Assembly: GCA_001600455.1 (NCBI GenBank)
Contig: BCKC01000003.1
Location: 2,952,315-3,016,314, forward strand
DNA from: Endocalyx cinctus
Taxonomy: Eukaryota; Ascomycota; Sordariomycetes; Amphisphaeriales; Apiosporaceae
Reading direction: 5' to 3'
DNA length: 64,000 nucleotides
Shown here: piece after piece, positions 33,890-45,292 of the stretch
Numbering within the stretch: the stretch's first letter is position 1
Layout of the letters: each line of letters starts with the position of its first letter
Made by a program: the position numbers and the translations under genes
The notes under the pieces: generated by a model
What the model was told of the DNA's origin: nothing
Databases searched by the model: none
The model's input: the letters and a program-made list of their open reading frames with translations, nothing else

Positions 33890-35563
33890 TCAATCAAAGT
33901 CGACTCCTTCCATCATACCTTCGCCCTCAGCTTTCAACTCAGCCAAGGTTTTGTCGATTCCATGCATCTTGTTCCTCACGGCTTCCTCTCGCTTGGCTAT
34001 CTCGGTTTCGAATTCGTTGACCACCGCTCGCCTCGTTTGGCGGGCCTTCTTGAAACGGTCCATGACTTCTCCGAATCTCTCTAAAAACCAGTCGCCGGAC
34101 TCTTCCCAATCCTGGACGGACATCTTGCTGAAGAACTGTGCCTGGCTAGACTCGTCCTTGTCCACGAAGTGATCGAGCTTTTCTGACAAGGTACCTCGAG
34201 GTGGGTAGACTGACGACTGCGCCTCAGCCTGGGCGGGATCAAAGTCGAACGCTTCTTTTCTCAATTCGGTATAATTCATGTTCGCTAAAGCACCATCATC
34301 GTAATCTAAGTCGTAGGGACGTTTCTTTATAGCCAACGAATGGCGTTTATCCACCGGTAGGGCTGACACTTGAGGTTGGGGTTGAAGTGGTCGAGGCATA
34401 GCACTTTCACGCAAGCCGTATTTATTCTGAGCATTCTTAGAAAATAGTTGTCGATTTACATGTGGCTTAACCTTCGTAGTCGGCTTCGGGGTTGATTGTT
34501 GCTCGACGCTGTCAGTTTCCGATTCATCCGCATGACTGACCATCGGTGTATCGGTGTCGGCAAATATGGTCGAGCGGTGAGCTTCTGCAGGGACTTTGAC
34601 TCGCAGGTGCACTGAACGCTCAGATCGTACGTCATCATCGACTCCATCTGATTTCTCAAGAGTTTGAGCTCGGGGAGGTGACGACATCTCGTATTCCGGC
34701 TGAGGATATGCAGCTCTTTCGGAGAAGGAGCCACGACGATTATTTCGAAGGGCAAGTTTTGGGTGTACAAGCCTCTGTGTGGAAGGCGTCTTTTCGGGAG
34801 AGCTTTGAAATGGACTTCCCTCTGAATATTGGTCTTGGTCAGAATGAGAGCCGGTTGCTTTTTTACCGCCACGATGAGCCCTGGCATCCGGCGTCGAAGC
34901 ACTTCTGGTCAATGGACCGTTTAGAACATCGATCATGCCGTTGGGTTTTATGATAAAAGGTGGGTGCTGAGTTTGCACGTGATCGATGTTATCATGCTCG
35001 CCACCGTTAGTATTGTCGTGTACATGTGCCGTGACATGGGTCTCCTTTTCGGGAGAGCGATAGCGCAGGCGCTCCCGAGGTTGATAGGTTACCGCTGGCT
35101 GATATGGGTTGCGATGTTGTGATGATATCGCAGTATTCGCGTCAAGGTTACTAGCTGTATCACTAAATAGGGAACCATCTGCTGTTGATCCATCCCAAAA
35201 TGGCAATGGCTTCTTTATGCCTTGGGCAGGCTCGGAAGAGGTTCCTCTGGGTTGCGAAAGAGTGAGAGAACCGTTCCGACTGTGAGTAGAACGACCACTG
35301 GGGACAGGAATACGCTGCGCCATAGCAGATGGAGCACGGTTAGCATTCGCATTAACTATAGGGGCGCGAGAGCGAGGGGGCGAGCTATGCTGTTGTTCCG
35401 GTGGTGATGAAGGCTGAGAGGCAGGCTGATAGACGACGTGTCGCTTCTGACCATTATTCGAAGCGTCATAAGAAGCCGGGACAGGCTGGCTCGCACCGAA
35501 ACCATTGCTGGTCACCCAGGCATGCATTTTTGTTTTAGAATGTTTTAAGAGACTAGGTGGCAT
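33890..35563 (-). CDS. Ecm11-domain protein (extracellular mutant 11 family)
   Basis: Single exon, 557 residues, starting at ATG 35563. Residues 1-410 are disordered: Pro/Ser/Gln-rich with several SSP and SPEK sites that could be phosphorylated. The C-terminal 140 residues hold the Ecm11 domain: KKRPYDLDYDDGALANMNYT (about 415-434), ELRKEAFDFDPAQ, LSEKLDHF, FFSKMSVQDWEESGDWFLER, then a helix with RRAVVNEFETEIAKREEAVR. In budding yeast Ecm11 works in meiotic synaptonemal-complex assembly; whether filamentous-fungal members do so is not settled, as this domain is widespread and the rest diverges. Probably nuclear. Confidence 0.87.
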   Translation of the reverse strand: MPPSLLKHSKTKMHAWVTSNGFGASQPVPASYDASNNGQKRHVVYQPASQPSSPPEQQHSSPPRSRAPIVNANANRAPSAMAQRIPVPSGRSTHSRNGSLTLSQPRGTSSEPAQGIKKPLPFWDGSTADGSLFSDTASNLDANTAISSQHRNPYQPAVTYQPRERLRYRSPEKETHVTAHVHDNTNGGEHDNIDHVQTQHPPFIIKPNGMIDVLNGPLTRSASTPDARAHRGGKKATGSHSDQDQYSEGSPFQSSPEKTPSTQRLVHPKLALRNNRRGSFSERAAYPQPEYEMSSPPRAQTLEKSDGVDDDVRSERSVHLRVKVPAEAHRSTIFADTDTPMVSHADESETDSVEQQSTPKPTTKVKPHVNRQLFSKNAQNKYGLRESAMPRPLQPQPQVSALPVDKRHSLAIKKRPYDLDYDDGALANMNYTELRKEAFDFDPAQAEAQSSVYPPRGTLSEKLDHFVDKDESSQAQFFSKMSVQDWEESGDWFLERFGEVMDRFKKARQTRRAVVNEFETEIAKREEAVRNKMHGIDKTLAELKAEGEGMMEGVDFD

Positions 35564-36861
35564 GGTTAATTGTTTGGGTTGGGTGAAAATGGATAATAGG
35601 TAATAGATAATGGATAAAATCGATAGGATGAGATGAGATGAAAGAATGCCTCGTTGTTTATTTCAATTGTTTATTTGTTTTACTTGTTCTTCATAATCTG
35701 CTCATGATCGTGCCTATGTTTCTTTTTTTTGTTTATGCTTATTCTCTCAATTTCTTGCTTATCATGCTTTAGATAAGTTGAAATCAGGTATATGAATGGA
35801 TAAAGAGGTGGGAAAGATTAGAAACCCGCGACGCGATAGGAGACGTGTTTCAATCGCGAATACCAATTGAACCAGTTGAACTCTTTGATTTTCAGCTGAT
35901 GATGGTATCCTGTATATGTATATGTATATGTATTATGCTGCTATCCTGCCCAATACAACTAAATAAATTGGGTGGCAATATCAATTGAAGAAGAAGTTGG
36001 AGCAGTCTGGATGCATCGAAGTCGTGCAACTCTTAATATTCTAATGGTGGGAAAGTCGTTTCTTCTCGAAAGCCTCGCGATTCTCTGCACGTGGTCAAGT
36101 GATCAATTTAGAAAAGAGTGGGCCAAAGCTTCTTTTTTACTGGACAGTAATAAAAGATAATCTCTTTACACGGTACATTTTATAGGGTTAAATCAACTAA
36201 AATACTTAATTAAATACAGTTAATTACCCTCTAACTGGCTAACTGTTTCTTTTAATAGGGGCTAACTAGGGAGTATGCACTTCTGTAGACATCCCGGACC
36301 GTAAAGGAACACAGTATGCATGGTAGGCAGGGGTAGTTAAGTGGTCGCCTCATATCCAATCTACCCTACATAATCTTTTTTGATAACTCACCACACCTCT
36401 GGCTTATATGTCATGCTAGATGACTTGTCTTGCATTCAGTACCGTTTATCCAACCATTCATTTACCTTACAGCGTTTATCTTGTCATATCCATCCCTTCT
36501 GCAATGCTACTTTATTGCATGAGTCGCGTCTAATAGCCCGTTGGGCACCACATACATGATACTCGCGAAACTGTTAAGTTAAAAGACGACTATTTCGTCG
36601 ATTTGGACTCTTCTTCGAAGGAGGTCCTCTTTTAATATCACGAGGGAGTCCGAGAACTGGTCCAAAAAGCTCTTTTCTTTCTCGTCACTGTTATCGCCCA
36701 GGCCACCTCCAAGACTAGATGGCTTTTCTTCTGGTTACTCAGTCTGCCGTATATCCCACCCATTCGTCAATGTTCACCCCGTCTTCCTTCGGTCTCCCTT
36801 TCTCTTCCTTCCACTACCCCTCCATCTACCCCTCAAAAACTCTGTTTGACGACGTCATCTT
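35564..36861. other. Intergenic region
   Basis: About 1.3 kb. Contains the leader of the Ecm11-domain gene (T-rich on its coding strand, 35580-35740), a TATATG-type repeat (35917-35932) and short unconvincing frames. No gene supported. Confidence 0.5.
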
Positions 36862-37866
36862 TTAAACGAGTGTTTTTTTCATAAATGACACCGTTAGTTG
36901 GATAGAATGACCGTCTTTCTGCCAGGTATACCCAGCTGCTCGCTTATAAGTCTCATAACCTAGGCGATTATACCACTCCTCTCTAGAGACCTTTTTTCAC
37001 ATATAGTCAGTACGGGTTTCTACTGACTATATAGTATGATATCATTAACATACAACTGGGATAGGAATGGCGGGGTCTGTGATCGTCTCCTTTGTCAACG
37101 TGTCCAATGCTATGGTGGTTGCCTTCATTGGTTCTTGGGCCGCGAGTGCTTCGGCCTTGGACATTGTCGCAGTGCCTAGGCCACCCTTCTGCAGTGCATA
37201 AGATATGTAAAGTTGATGTATCCAAACCGTCCCCGGTGAAGGCAGACCGAGTTCTGCATCTTCTTCAGCGCTGTGTACGTCAAGTGCAATGTGGCCAACC
37301 GGAATAAATTCTATCCCACTTGGCTGGCGTATGACCAGTCGAATTTCGGCCGCCGTATCTTGGATTGGAGAAATTTCCTTCATTATTTTTAGCTTGCCAG
37401 CATTTACTTTTCTCCGGATTGTTGACAAAGAACAACTAACCTTGGGGTATTCTTCGATATGTTTCCGCATCAGCACCTCTCGATCCGGGACCTCGTCCGT
37501 CAAGACCTGCCCTATTAAGTTGGGGTAATTTGGACTCGTGGGATAGGACACCTACCACCCAATAGAAGATCTTACCCCCTTTCTTCGCAGATTCTACCCA
37601 ACCAGCCACCTCATCCTCCCTATATCCACAGGCAACACGTTGTTCATACATCCTCTCCACATGAACCGAGCTTTTATGATCCCAGGGGATGAGCTAATCT
37701 ATTCGTTAGTATCTATCCACCCGTCATCCAATGGTGAACCAAAAAGAAGAAGAAAAAAAAAAGAAACCCTAGTCAGCCGTTGATAAAAGACTCCTACATG
37801 GGTTGGTGTGGTGTGTTGATATCGTGTGAATCTCACCTCAATTTTCCCTGCATATTTCCCGTTCAT
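36862..37866 (-). CDS. GNAT-family N-acetyltransferase, five exons
   Basis: Rebuilt on the minus strand: 37866-37837, 37693-37556, 37506-37441, 37377-37054, 36990-36862, giving about 228 residues. The junctions recreate family motifs I recall from a fungal GNAT subfamily: IELIPWDH spans exons 1/2, FYWVVLTDEVP spans 2/3, YPKEISPIQDTA spans 3/4. Core: PVGHIALD (strand 4) and VWIHQLYISYALQKGGLGTA, with the acetyl-CoA loop Q-K-G-G-L-G. The end is EEWYNRLGYETYKRAAGYTW, from the last exon. A perfect TACTAAC branch site precedes exon 2. Intron 3 is 63 bp and stop-free, so it may be retained, adding 21 residues. The donor of exon 2 could lie three bases earlier. Substrate unknown. The 5' start (MNGKYAGKIE) is the least certain part. 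Confidence 0.7.
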
Positions 37867-38656
37867 CTCCAACCAATGCACAAGAATATCTGCGTTCGCC
37901 AGCAAAAAAAAAAAAAAAAAAGTCGCAAATTGAAGCGGGCGACAAAGTGTCAAAATGCAATGCGGGATTCAAAGAGGTATGGTGGGCTCGCCTCCCTTTA
38001 AGATGGTGTGCAAATGAATCTTGGCTAGCCTCCTAGCAGTCTGATGAGTAACTCTGTACTCATCATACTTGAGGCAGTAAGTGTTAAAATCTATGTAGTC
38101 GCCGCTTTTCGGCGCTTCTCGTACATGTCTATGCAAGCCTCTTGATCAAACGTCCGGGAAATCGGATGGTACGGTCGCAATTCCGCGATGCGGGATGGAT
38201 GGCAATCTAGCGGGTTTTGCCGGCTCAACCACTCATACTGTACACCTAAAGGACCTTACATTTACTAAATTTCTTGTTGAATTTACGGGTTCATATTGAT
38301 CAAAGGTCTGATCAGAACATGCATTCTTTAGTCAGGCACCTAAAACTTGGAATAGGCCCCGGGCGATTGGGGTTATCTCCCGAGGGCTTTAACTAGAAAT
38401 AGGATACCGAGTGCGGAGTCAGCCCTGAATCGTCTCTAGTTATCCCTAGTTAGGAGCGCGGCGTTAAAAGGGTGTTGACTCATGTCAATTGTACATGTAT
38501 GGTATTAGGTTTGGTGAGGTCTCTTCACAATTATTCCCAAATTTACATACAGGCCAGTTAGCCAATTATGCTACCCTTAAATTTTTATTCTAACCATAAC
38601 ACCTACATCTATAAACACGCCCTTATTATATATATATAGATGTCTATTTATCTATA
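37867..38656. other. Intergenic region with possible gene debris
   Basis: About 0.8 kb. An A tract lies at 37902-37921. On the minus strand, two short overlapping frames (38000-38200) have protein-like composition but no recognisable family and no start/splice structure. The GC-rich segment 38335-38465 has several CTAGTTA/TAACTAG pieces. No gene supported. Confidence 0.4.
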
Positions 38657-40825
38657 TCATGACTTTTCTGGCGCTTTCTCTTCGGGCGCCTCCTTTTGTT
38701 CCTGCTCTTGCTGAGCATCCGGCCTGGGAGCATTTCCTTGAGTGCCCACACGGATAAAAGGCGCAAGTAGTAGACTCACGGCAGCAAATGCGACACAAAC
38801 CTGGAAAGTCCTCGTGTACTTAAGCATCACGTTGGCCATTCCCGCGGGCGTCAACTCGATCGAGCTGAACACGGCCGTCGTGATGCCTAGCACCGCCGTG
38901 TTGGACAACCGGATAACCACGTTGAAGATGCCACCTGCCAGGGATTGCTGATGCCTGGGGAGCGACTGCATCACGTACATCTGAATTAAAAAAGAATTGT
39001 TATCAGTCAACGTGAACGTGAACTAGAGAATAAAAGAAAAAAAAAGGGGGGGTTTCTCTCTAAGTTTTATGAGGTGAACTCACATTTGCGACGTTGTATT
39101 GTAAATCAGCGCCGGCCACGTTTAGAATGAGAGCCGGAAACGTGAAAGCCCAGTAAATGCTGTCGAGGCGTACAGACATGAAAAGCAGACTAGCGGCCAA
39201 GAAACTCACGGCGCCAAAGATCATGATGACGGTGTTGTTAATCCGATGCAGGATGTGGCCGGCAACTACATTCCAAAGCAGGCCGGCGATGGCCATAGGA
39301 AGGAGTCTTACGGCGACCTGCAGCGTCGGCAGTTGTTGCACCGATTGCATAAAGAAGGCGATCCAGAAACCCGTGGCTGCGAAACTCATGGTGCCAAAGA
39401 GAACGACGAGGATAATCTGTTTTTTTTTTGGTCAATTATTTTGTTGTAAATTCGGGGCGAGGATAAAAAGAGGGTAACTTCGGGAATATGTCTTACTAAA
39501 CTAAAGTTGCGGTCTTTCCAGATGTGCGGAGGTACTAAGGGTGCTGGGAATATGGTCTCCCAGAAGCCGAATAGAACAAGCAGTAAAACACCGACGACTA
39601 GTAATGCGATCACATGAGCACTTTTCCATCCGTCCTCGGGTCCAAGCCTATATTTATATACCATATCCGTTAATATAAGATACTCAAGCGACCAGGGTTA
39701 AGGGATGAGAAACATACGTCAAAGCAGCGGTAAACATGCCCGCGCCGAATATGGTAAGTATGGTACCGACATAATCAAACTGCTTCACGGTGAGGGAGGC
39801 CAGACGTTCCCTGAGCGGGGCGCGGTTCTCGAAGTTCTCGACGTTGGGGACGGCCCAGAGGGCGAGGACGGTGAAGAGGGACCATAAGACGGTGAGGACG
39901 TAAAAGGAGGCGCGCCAGCTGGCGAGCTGGGTCGCGATACCGCTGATGATGGTACCGAAGACGAACCCCAAGGGGTTCCCGGCGCTGAAGGCCGAGAAGG
40001 CTAGGTTCTTCCGCTTCGAAGGCACGTGGTAGGCCGCCCCGAGGATGCCGATCGCGGGGGGTACCACCATGGCCGCCGGTAAGCCCATGATCCCTAGCAC
40101 GACCAAAAGCCAGAACGGGTTCTGCGCGAAGGACGCGAGCAGGGAGAACCCCGCGAACGAGCCCATGCCGAGGATGAACATGGGTTTGCGCCCGAGGAGG
40201 TCCGCTAGCTGTCCTAGTCCGAGTTGGAAGGCGCCGGCGACGAGCCTGGTAAGTAAAGATGAGCGTTAGCAATTTTTTTTTTTCTTTTTCGTGGGCGACG
40301 ATTATAACGAGATTAAATCGAAGCGTGGCATCTTATAATCAAGTTTTCCTTACTAAAAAAGCAAAGAGAATTGTAGAAGCTAAGAAAGAAAGAAATCACG
40401 CACGAAGTAGAAGCAGTAATCCAACCGATCTCGCCCTGGGTCAGGCCCAGCTCCCTTTGCACAGGCACGGTGATGATAAGACCGATGCCAACCAAGAACG
40501 AGCTCGACGCGGTCGCCACGGTGGCCTGGAAGACGAAGGCGACCTCTTGCAGCGTGTTCTTGAAGCAGTCGGGCCGGTCCCCGAAGCTCGTCTTAATTCT
40601 CTGAAGCCGCGACATGCCGCGTTCGAGGGCGGCGCCATCCTCCCCATCGCCGGTGCGGTCCTCGTTCTCGTCTTTAGCGGTAGTAGTAGTAGTAGTATTA
40701 GCAGCGGCATCTCCGGCGTTTGATTTTGACGAGACGGAAGGCGGCGTTTCCGTCTCTATCTCGGTTTCGGTCTCCTTTTCCATCCCGACCTTCTCTTTCT
40801 CCTTCTCCTCGTTCTGCCCAGTCAT
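38657..40825 (-). CDS. Major facilitator superfamily transporter (DHA2/ATR1-like)
   Basis: Multi-pass membrane transporter, probably a proton-driven drug/metabolite exporter of the aminotriazole-resistance type. Five exons on the minus strand: 40825-40404, 40245-39718, 39647-39497, 39416-39084, 38980-38657; introns of 158, 70, 80 and 103 bp. Product about 585 residues. The first 90 residues are cytosolic and highly charged, with Glu/Thr repeats (KETETEIETETP). The transmembrane part starts with FVFQATVATASSSFLVGIGL. MFS motif A is GQLADLLGRKPMF, after TM2; a motif-C-like stretch is SAGNPLGFVFGTIISG in TM5. Later exons add about seven more hydrophobic segments, including LLVVGVLLLVLFGFW and ILNVAGADLQYNVAN. 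A Gln/Glu-rich tail ends the protein. Substrate cannot be read from sequence. Confidence 0.87.
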
Positions 40826-42006
40826 GTTTCTTTTGGGAGCTTTTTCAAGGATTTAAATAATAAGTAAAAAAGAAAGTGTTCGAAATTCCCTAAATCGGGA
40901 TTAGGGATCTAGGGAAGTTAGGTTATTTCTGTAACGATAACAACAAAAAAATCGAGACATTGAAGACTTTTTTTTTTTCTTTTCGTTTCTTTTTTCTCAC
41001 TCCTCTTCAAGATGAATGATTCGCAATTTCGCAATCCCACTTAAAGTGCGATTTATCATCAGAAGAAAAAGATTATTCGGAATAAACAGTGCCATACGTA
41101 AGTATTTATTGGTCTAAGTTCCGAGAGAAACAAAAGACTTATTTTATATCATCTTACCTACAAGGATCCGACATGAAATTTTATTGGGAGGTGACGGAAA
41201 GTGGGATAGTGAGGTCCCACAACGCGTGTTAGTATACTAGCATCGATGGATACTAGCGGACTAGGTAAAAATGGATATATGTCAGGACTCAGGTCAACCT
41301 TTAATATCGTGTGAATATTTGCCCGTGTAGGATATAATCCCTTTTTGTTCTCTCGTTTTATTATTTCCTTTCCCTATTATCTCTACTGTATCTCCGATCA
41401 CGATTACTGTATTGATAGGATTACACACTCCACAATATTGGAGTTCATTCAGTTGCGGTGAAGTTTGTATACCGAAGTTGATGATATCAACGTACATAAT
41501 GCAGCCAGACAGGTACGGGCTACCTACCTAGGTACGTATACATACGTACACGTACATCCGTCCCTACCGCCTATCGCCTATCTACCAGTCAGTCGAGCCC
41601 ACTACATAAGATTTCTTGGCTCCGCGGATGGGCGGCCTTTGTACAACCTGAGAATATTTTTTTCGGATCGGGATTTATCCATCCCACATTTAATCCCACC
41701 CGACCCTAGCTTCTCGGCTTCTCACCTTTCTCGCTCGACTTTCAGGAGGGAACTAACGGTTAACCTAGGGGATTAATGAGTAGCTAGTCAAATCCGGAAA
41801 AAGGAGATGTTGATATGTGCACTAGTGTACGGAGTAGAGAACGGCAATTTTGATGCATCTTAGGAAAACGAAAAATAATTGATGACTAAGTTCACAGTAA
41901 ATATGATATAGCCTTGCTAAGATGGTAATAAGATAATTTCGAGCTTTTATTTTTTTTTGAATTATTTATATATATGTATATAGTAACCAATATCTATCTC
42001 CATACG
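40826..42006. other. Intergenic region
   Basis: About 1.2 kb between the MFS start (-) and the UTP21 3' end (-). Contains T-rich tracts (40968-40995), a TAGGTACGTA-type cluster (41524-41550) and GTACGGAGTA (41827-41836). No gene supported. Confidence 0.5.
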
Positions 42007-45000
42007 TCATGTCCGCGGACTTCGGAGGAAGTTCACAACTCCGGCACAGTATCCGACAAGGTTATCGAGCCGAGCACTTTCTTCTGATTGGTACTTCTTC
42101 CAATCCCGCAGAGCATCCGTCAATGCATCGTTTTCTGATATTAAATCAAAATGTAACCGAAGGAAGACGGACATCCAAGCTTGCGTAAGTTCGTAGTCCC
42201 GTCGTGCCACCAGCCGACTGGTCAAAGCTTGAATGAAGTGTAGCAACTCGTTTGGTGTTTCGTCGTCCCCAGGAGACAGGGATCGCAGTTCGAGATCCGC
42301 CGTTGACGGGGATAGAGATTTGAGGTAATCAATGAAATCATCATCTAGAAAAGTTAGTAAGAAAGAACCCTATGATTATAGCTATACGGAAATCCTTACA
42401 GTTACCGCTCGCGGCGCCGGCTCGCAGCCGGTTCGTAAATACCTCCTCCGTCCTGCCGCGATCAAACTTCATTATCCTTGATGATGCTTGTCCGTTCTCA
42501 CTTGACACATTGGCCACCTCCTGGTTGGAAGATGGCCCGCTCGTAGAAGGGAGAAAGAAAGGAGCTTTCTCCGGAGCTTTGGGTGCTTCTTTTGGCTTGT
42601 TCCTTTGTTTGATCAAGTCCAGGTGCAAGAGTGTCTGCCACCTGCTTTTTGGAACCAAACTCAAAGTCATCATGTCTGCGCTAAGCTGGTCTAAGCTTGG
42701 GGCGGTAATCTCATCCGCATCATCCTCGGGCGTCTCGGTGTCAAAGGCAGCTTCGAGCAGCCCCTGGCCACCCTCCCCTGATGCCGTGGGTCCGGATACT
42801 TGTTCCATATCAGAATTAGATATTTGTTTAGTCGAAACATGGGTGAATAGTGTCCTGTTCGTCCAGATACCGACTCCTAGCTCGCCTTCCGATGCTGCGG
42901 CCAAGAACTCGCCCGTGGCAGAAAAAGCCAGTGCGGTACATGGCTTTTCTAGTCGCATCGCATCGATTAGATGACTAGTTGGAAGGTCCCAGACCCGAAT
43001 GATCGAGTCTTGCGACGCTGCGACTATCCAGCGACCGTCGTTTGAAAACGTGAAGTCGTTTATCTTGCCTTCGCATCCCCAGAACTCTCTGATCGTGCGT
43101 CTCGTTTCAATGTCCACCACACGTATACAATTGTCATCACATGAAAATGCAATTAAGTCATTCGCGGCATGATAACGGCACCCGGTGATGGCGGTCATTG
43201 GAGCCCAGTTTATCTCGTGGAGTAGATTACCTGTCAAGAAATCCCAGAATTTGACCTTGCCGTCCAGAGAGCAGCTTATTACGTATTTGTTCATGGAGTC
43301 CACAACGACTCCCGTGACAGACTTGGTGTGTTTGCCCGTTCCTGGCAGGAAGCCTGTAGATGAGCGGGCTTGAGGCTGCACAATCGCGTCGGCCTGTCTG
43401 AGCTGCTGTATTCTGACCTGTTTAGCTTGTGCGGGGCTGAGTTTAGGCGGGAAACGTTGTCGGTGGAGTCCTGACTGAAGGTTGAACATATCGATTGATC
43501 CTTCGATCGACGCTACCAACGCAAATGTACCACATGGACTCATCGCAACAGTCGAGACATTGGCGCCATCCCCTGTCTGGAACGCCCATCTTCCCGCCCT
43601 TTTTCGACCCCAGAACCAGGTACGGGCCGAAGAGTCATCCTTGTGTGCAGTGACAACGCTTTCCCAACCGGTCATATAACTCACTTCCGCATCGACTGCC
43701 TTTTTCTGATTCTGTGGCTTTTGCCATAGTGCTTGCTTGCCAGGTAGAGCCCCTATACCGCCATCGCGGTTTAGACAGCAAGCTATCGAAGTGATCTCGG
43801 GTGCCTTTAAATCTTCCAGTGTAGTTGTTGGGCCGTGGCTCAGTGAGTTGCTTGCTAGGATTCCATATTTTCTAGCCTTTTTGCGAATGTTACCTTGACT
43901 TAATTCGGTACTTTGACCGTCACGTCGAAGACTCCACCCCCATAGACTACGGTCTTTACCACCACTAAGAAGCCATTTATTACCAGCTTCGGCACCATCG
44001 AAGTCCGAAGGCAGAAATTGCAAGCAAGTGACTGGTGCCGCATGCCCGCTCCGCGTGTGTAAAATCCGAGGTATCGGCGAAAAGGGAGTTTCGTCAAAGA
44101 TCCAAGTTTTCAGAGAGTTATCTCTCCCGCTTGTTACGATAACAGGTTGGCCTAGCAAGAATTCAATCTTGCTAACACCTCCGCGAACCAAGCGACCCTC
44201 TCGAGCCGGGGGGTTATGAGCGCTCCTCAAGACTCCCATAATCCTACCCCCGTTATTGAGATCCCAAAAAGTGATGTCGCCGCTTGCGTCGGTAGCCGTA
44301 GCCATGACACCGGCCTTGCGACCATCTTGTCCCGCACCAAAACCATCGGTGCGAAACGTGATGCTAACCACAGGGGCATCTTCCCTTCCAGCATTTACTT
44401 GAAGAATAAGTTTATCCGTCAGTGTATTACGAATGACTAGAGGTCCGTTCGCGTAAGATATAGCCATCAGCGATAATGCCGGTGAGGGCTGCAAGCACGT
44501 AACAGCGCCACAGTTGGAAGAAGGGGGCAGCATGGTGTAAATCAGCTTTCCGGTGGAAATGTTCCACATCTCAACCCATCCATCGCGACGACCAGCAAAA
44601 ATCTTGTTGAGGTATGTCGGCATAGTACATATACCACCGGTCAGTTCGTTATCGCCTTTTCGCGTTGCCATGGTGAAAATTGAAGTATAATGTTCGAGGG
44701 TATCCGACTTCCAGACTTCGATCCTCGTCAGAGCACAGGCTATGATCCACGAACCAAAAACTAAGATTTGTTTTATGGGCTGCTGTAGATCTAGCGGGAC
44801 CTCCAACTCGTCGACCTTCTTTCCTCTCTCGAAGATCCATATGCCCTGCGAATTTCCATCCCGCGCGTCGCCCCAGGCGGCAAATACTTTGCGTTTCCAA
44901 GCATACGTCGCGGTGATATCGGAAGGGGTTTGTGGTCGAGTGAGGAAGACGAGATTGAGACCGCGCTTTAAGTCGTACGTTTGCAAAGATCGACCTGAAG

Positions 45001-45292
45001 ATGTTGTCACCTGGAAAGTGGTCTTGCCTAAAGGTATCGTGGTAAATGGCACGTTCGTAGGGGAAACAAGTCCGACTGTCTAAATTTTATCTCATCAGTT
45101 TCAAGGACATTGGATTCTTTGATTGCAAGAAGCTTGAATTGAGCCTACCCTGTATGGAGCAAATATTCTAGATTTCTGATGGGCCGAGTCGCTTGATTTC
45201 GACTTTGATTCGAGCTTCTGGCGCTTGACCAGAGGCCCATCTTGCTCTGAATGAGGCATTGGAGGTATATTTGGATATTCAGGATCACTCAT
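42007..45292 (-). CDS. UTP21: U3 snoRNP-associated protein UTP21 (WDR36 family)
   Basis: Nucleolar WD40 protein of the small-subunit processome (UTP-B group), needed for 18S rRNA processing. Three exons on the minus strand: 45292-45149, 45079-42400, 42344-42007; introns of 69 and 55 bp. Product about 1053 residues. The N-terminus carries a basic stretch (VKRQKLESKSKS), and the exon 1/2 join restores FAPYRTVGLVSPTNVPF, a family hallmark. Two WD40 propellers follow (about 50-730), with repeats such as KYVISCSLDGKVKFWDFLTG and RWIVAASQDSIIRVWDLPTS. The C-terminal Utp21 domain includes LSADMMTLSLVPKSRWQTLL and, across the exon 2/3 junction, GNYDDFIDYLKSLSPSTADLE and NELLHFIQALTSRL. Divergent from VIP1. 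Confidence 0.95.

Noticed and set aside
38000..38200. Two short protein-like minus-strand frames (…YIDFNTYCLKYDEYRV…)
   Set aside because: No start, no splice sites linking the frames and no recognised family; could be debris, but not enough to call.
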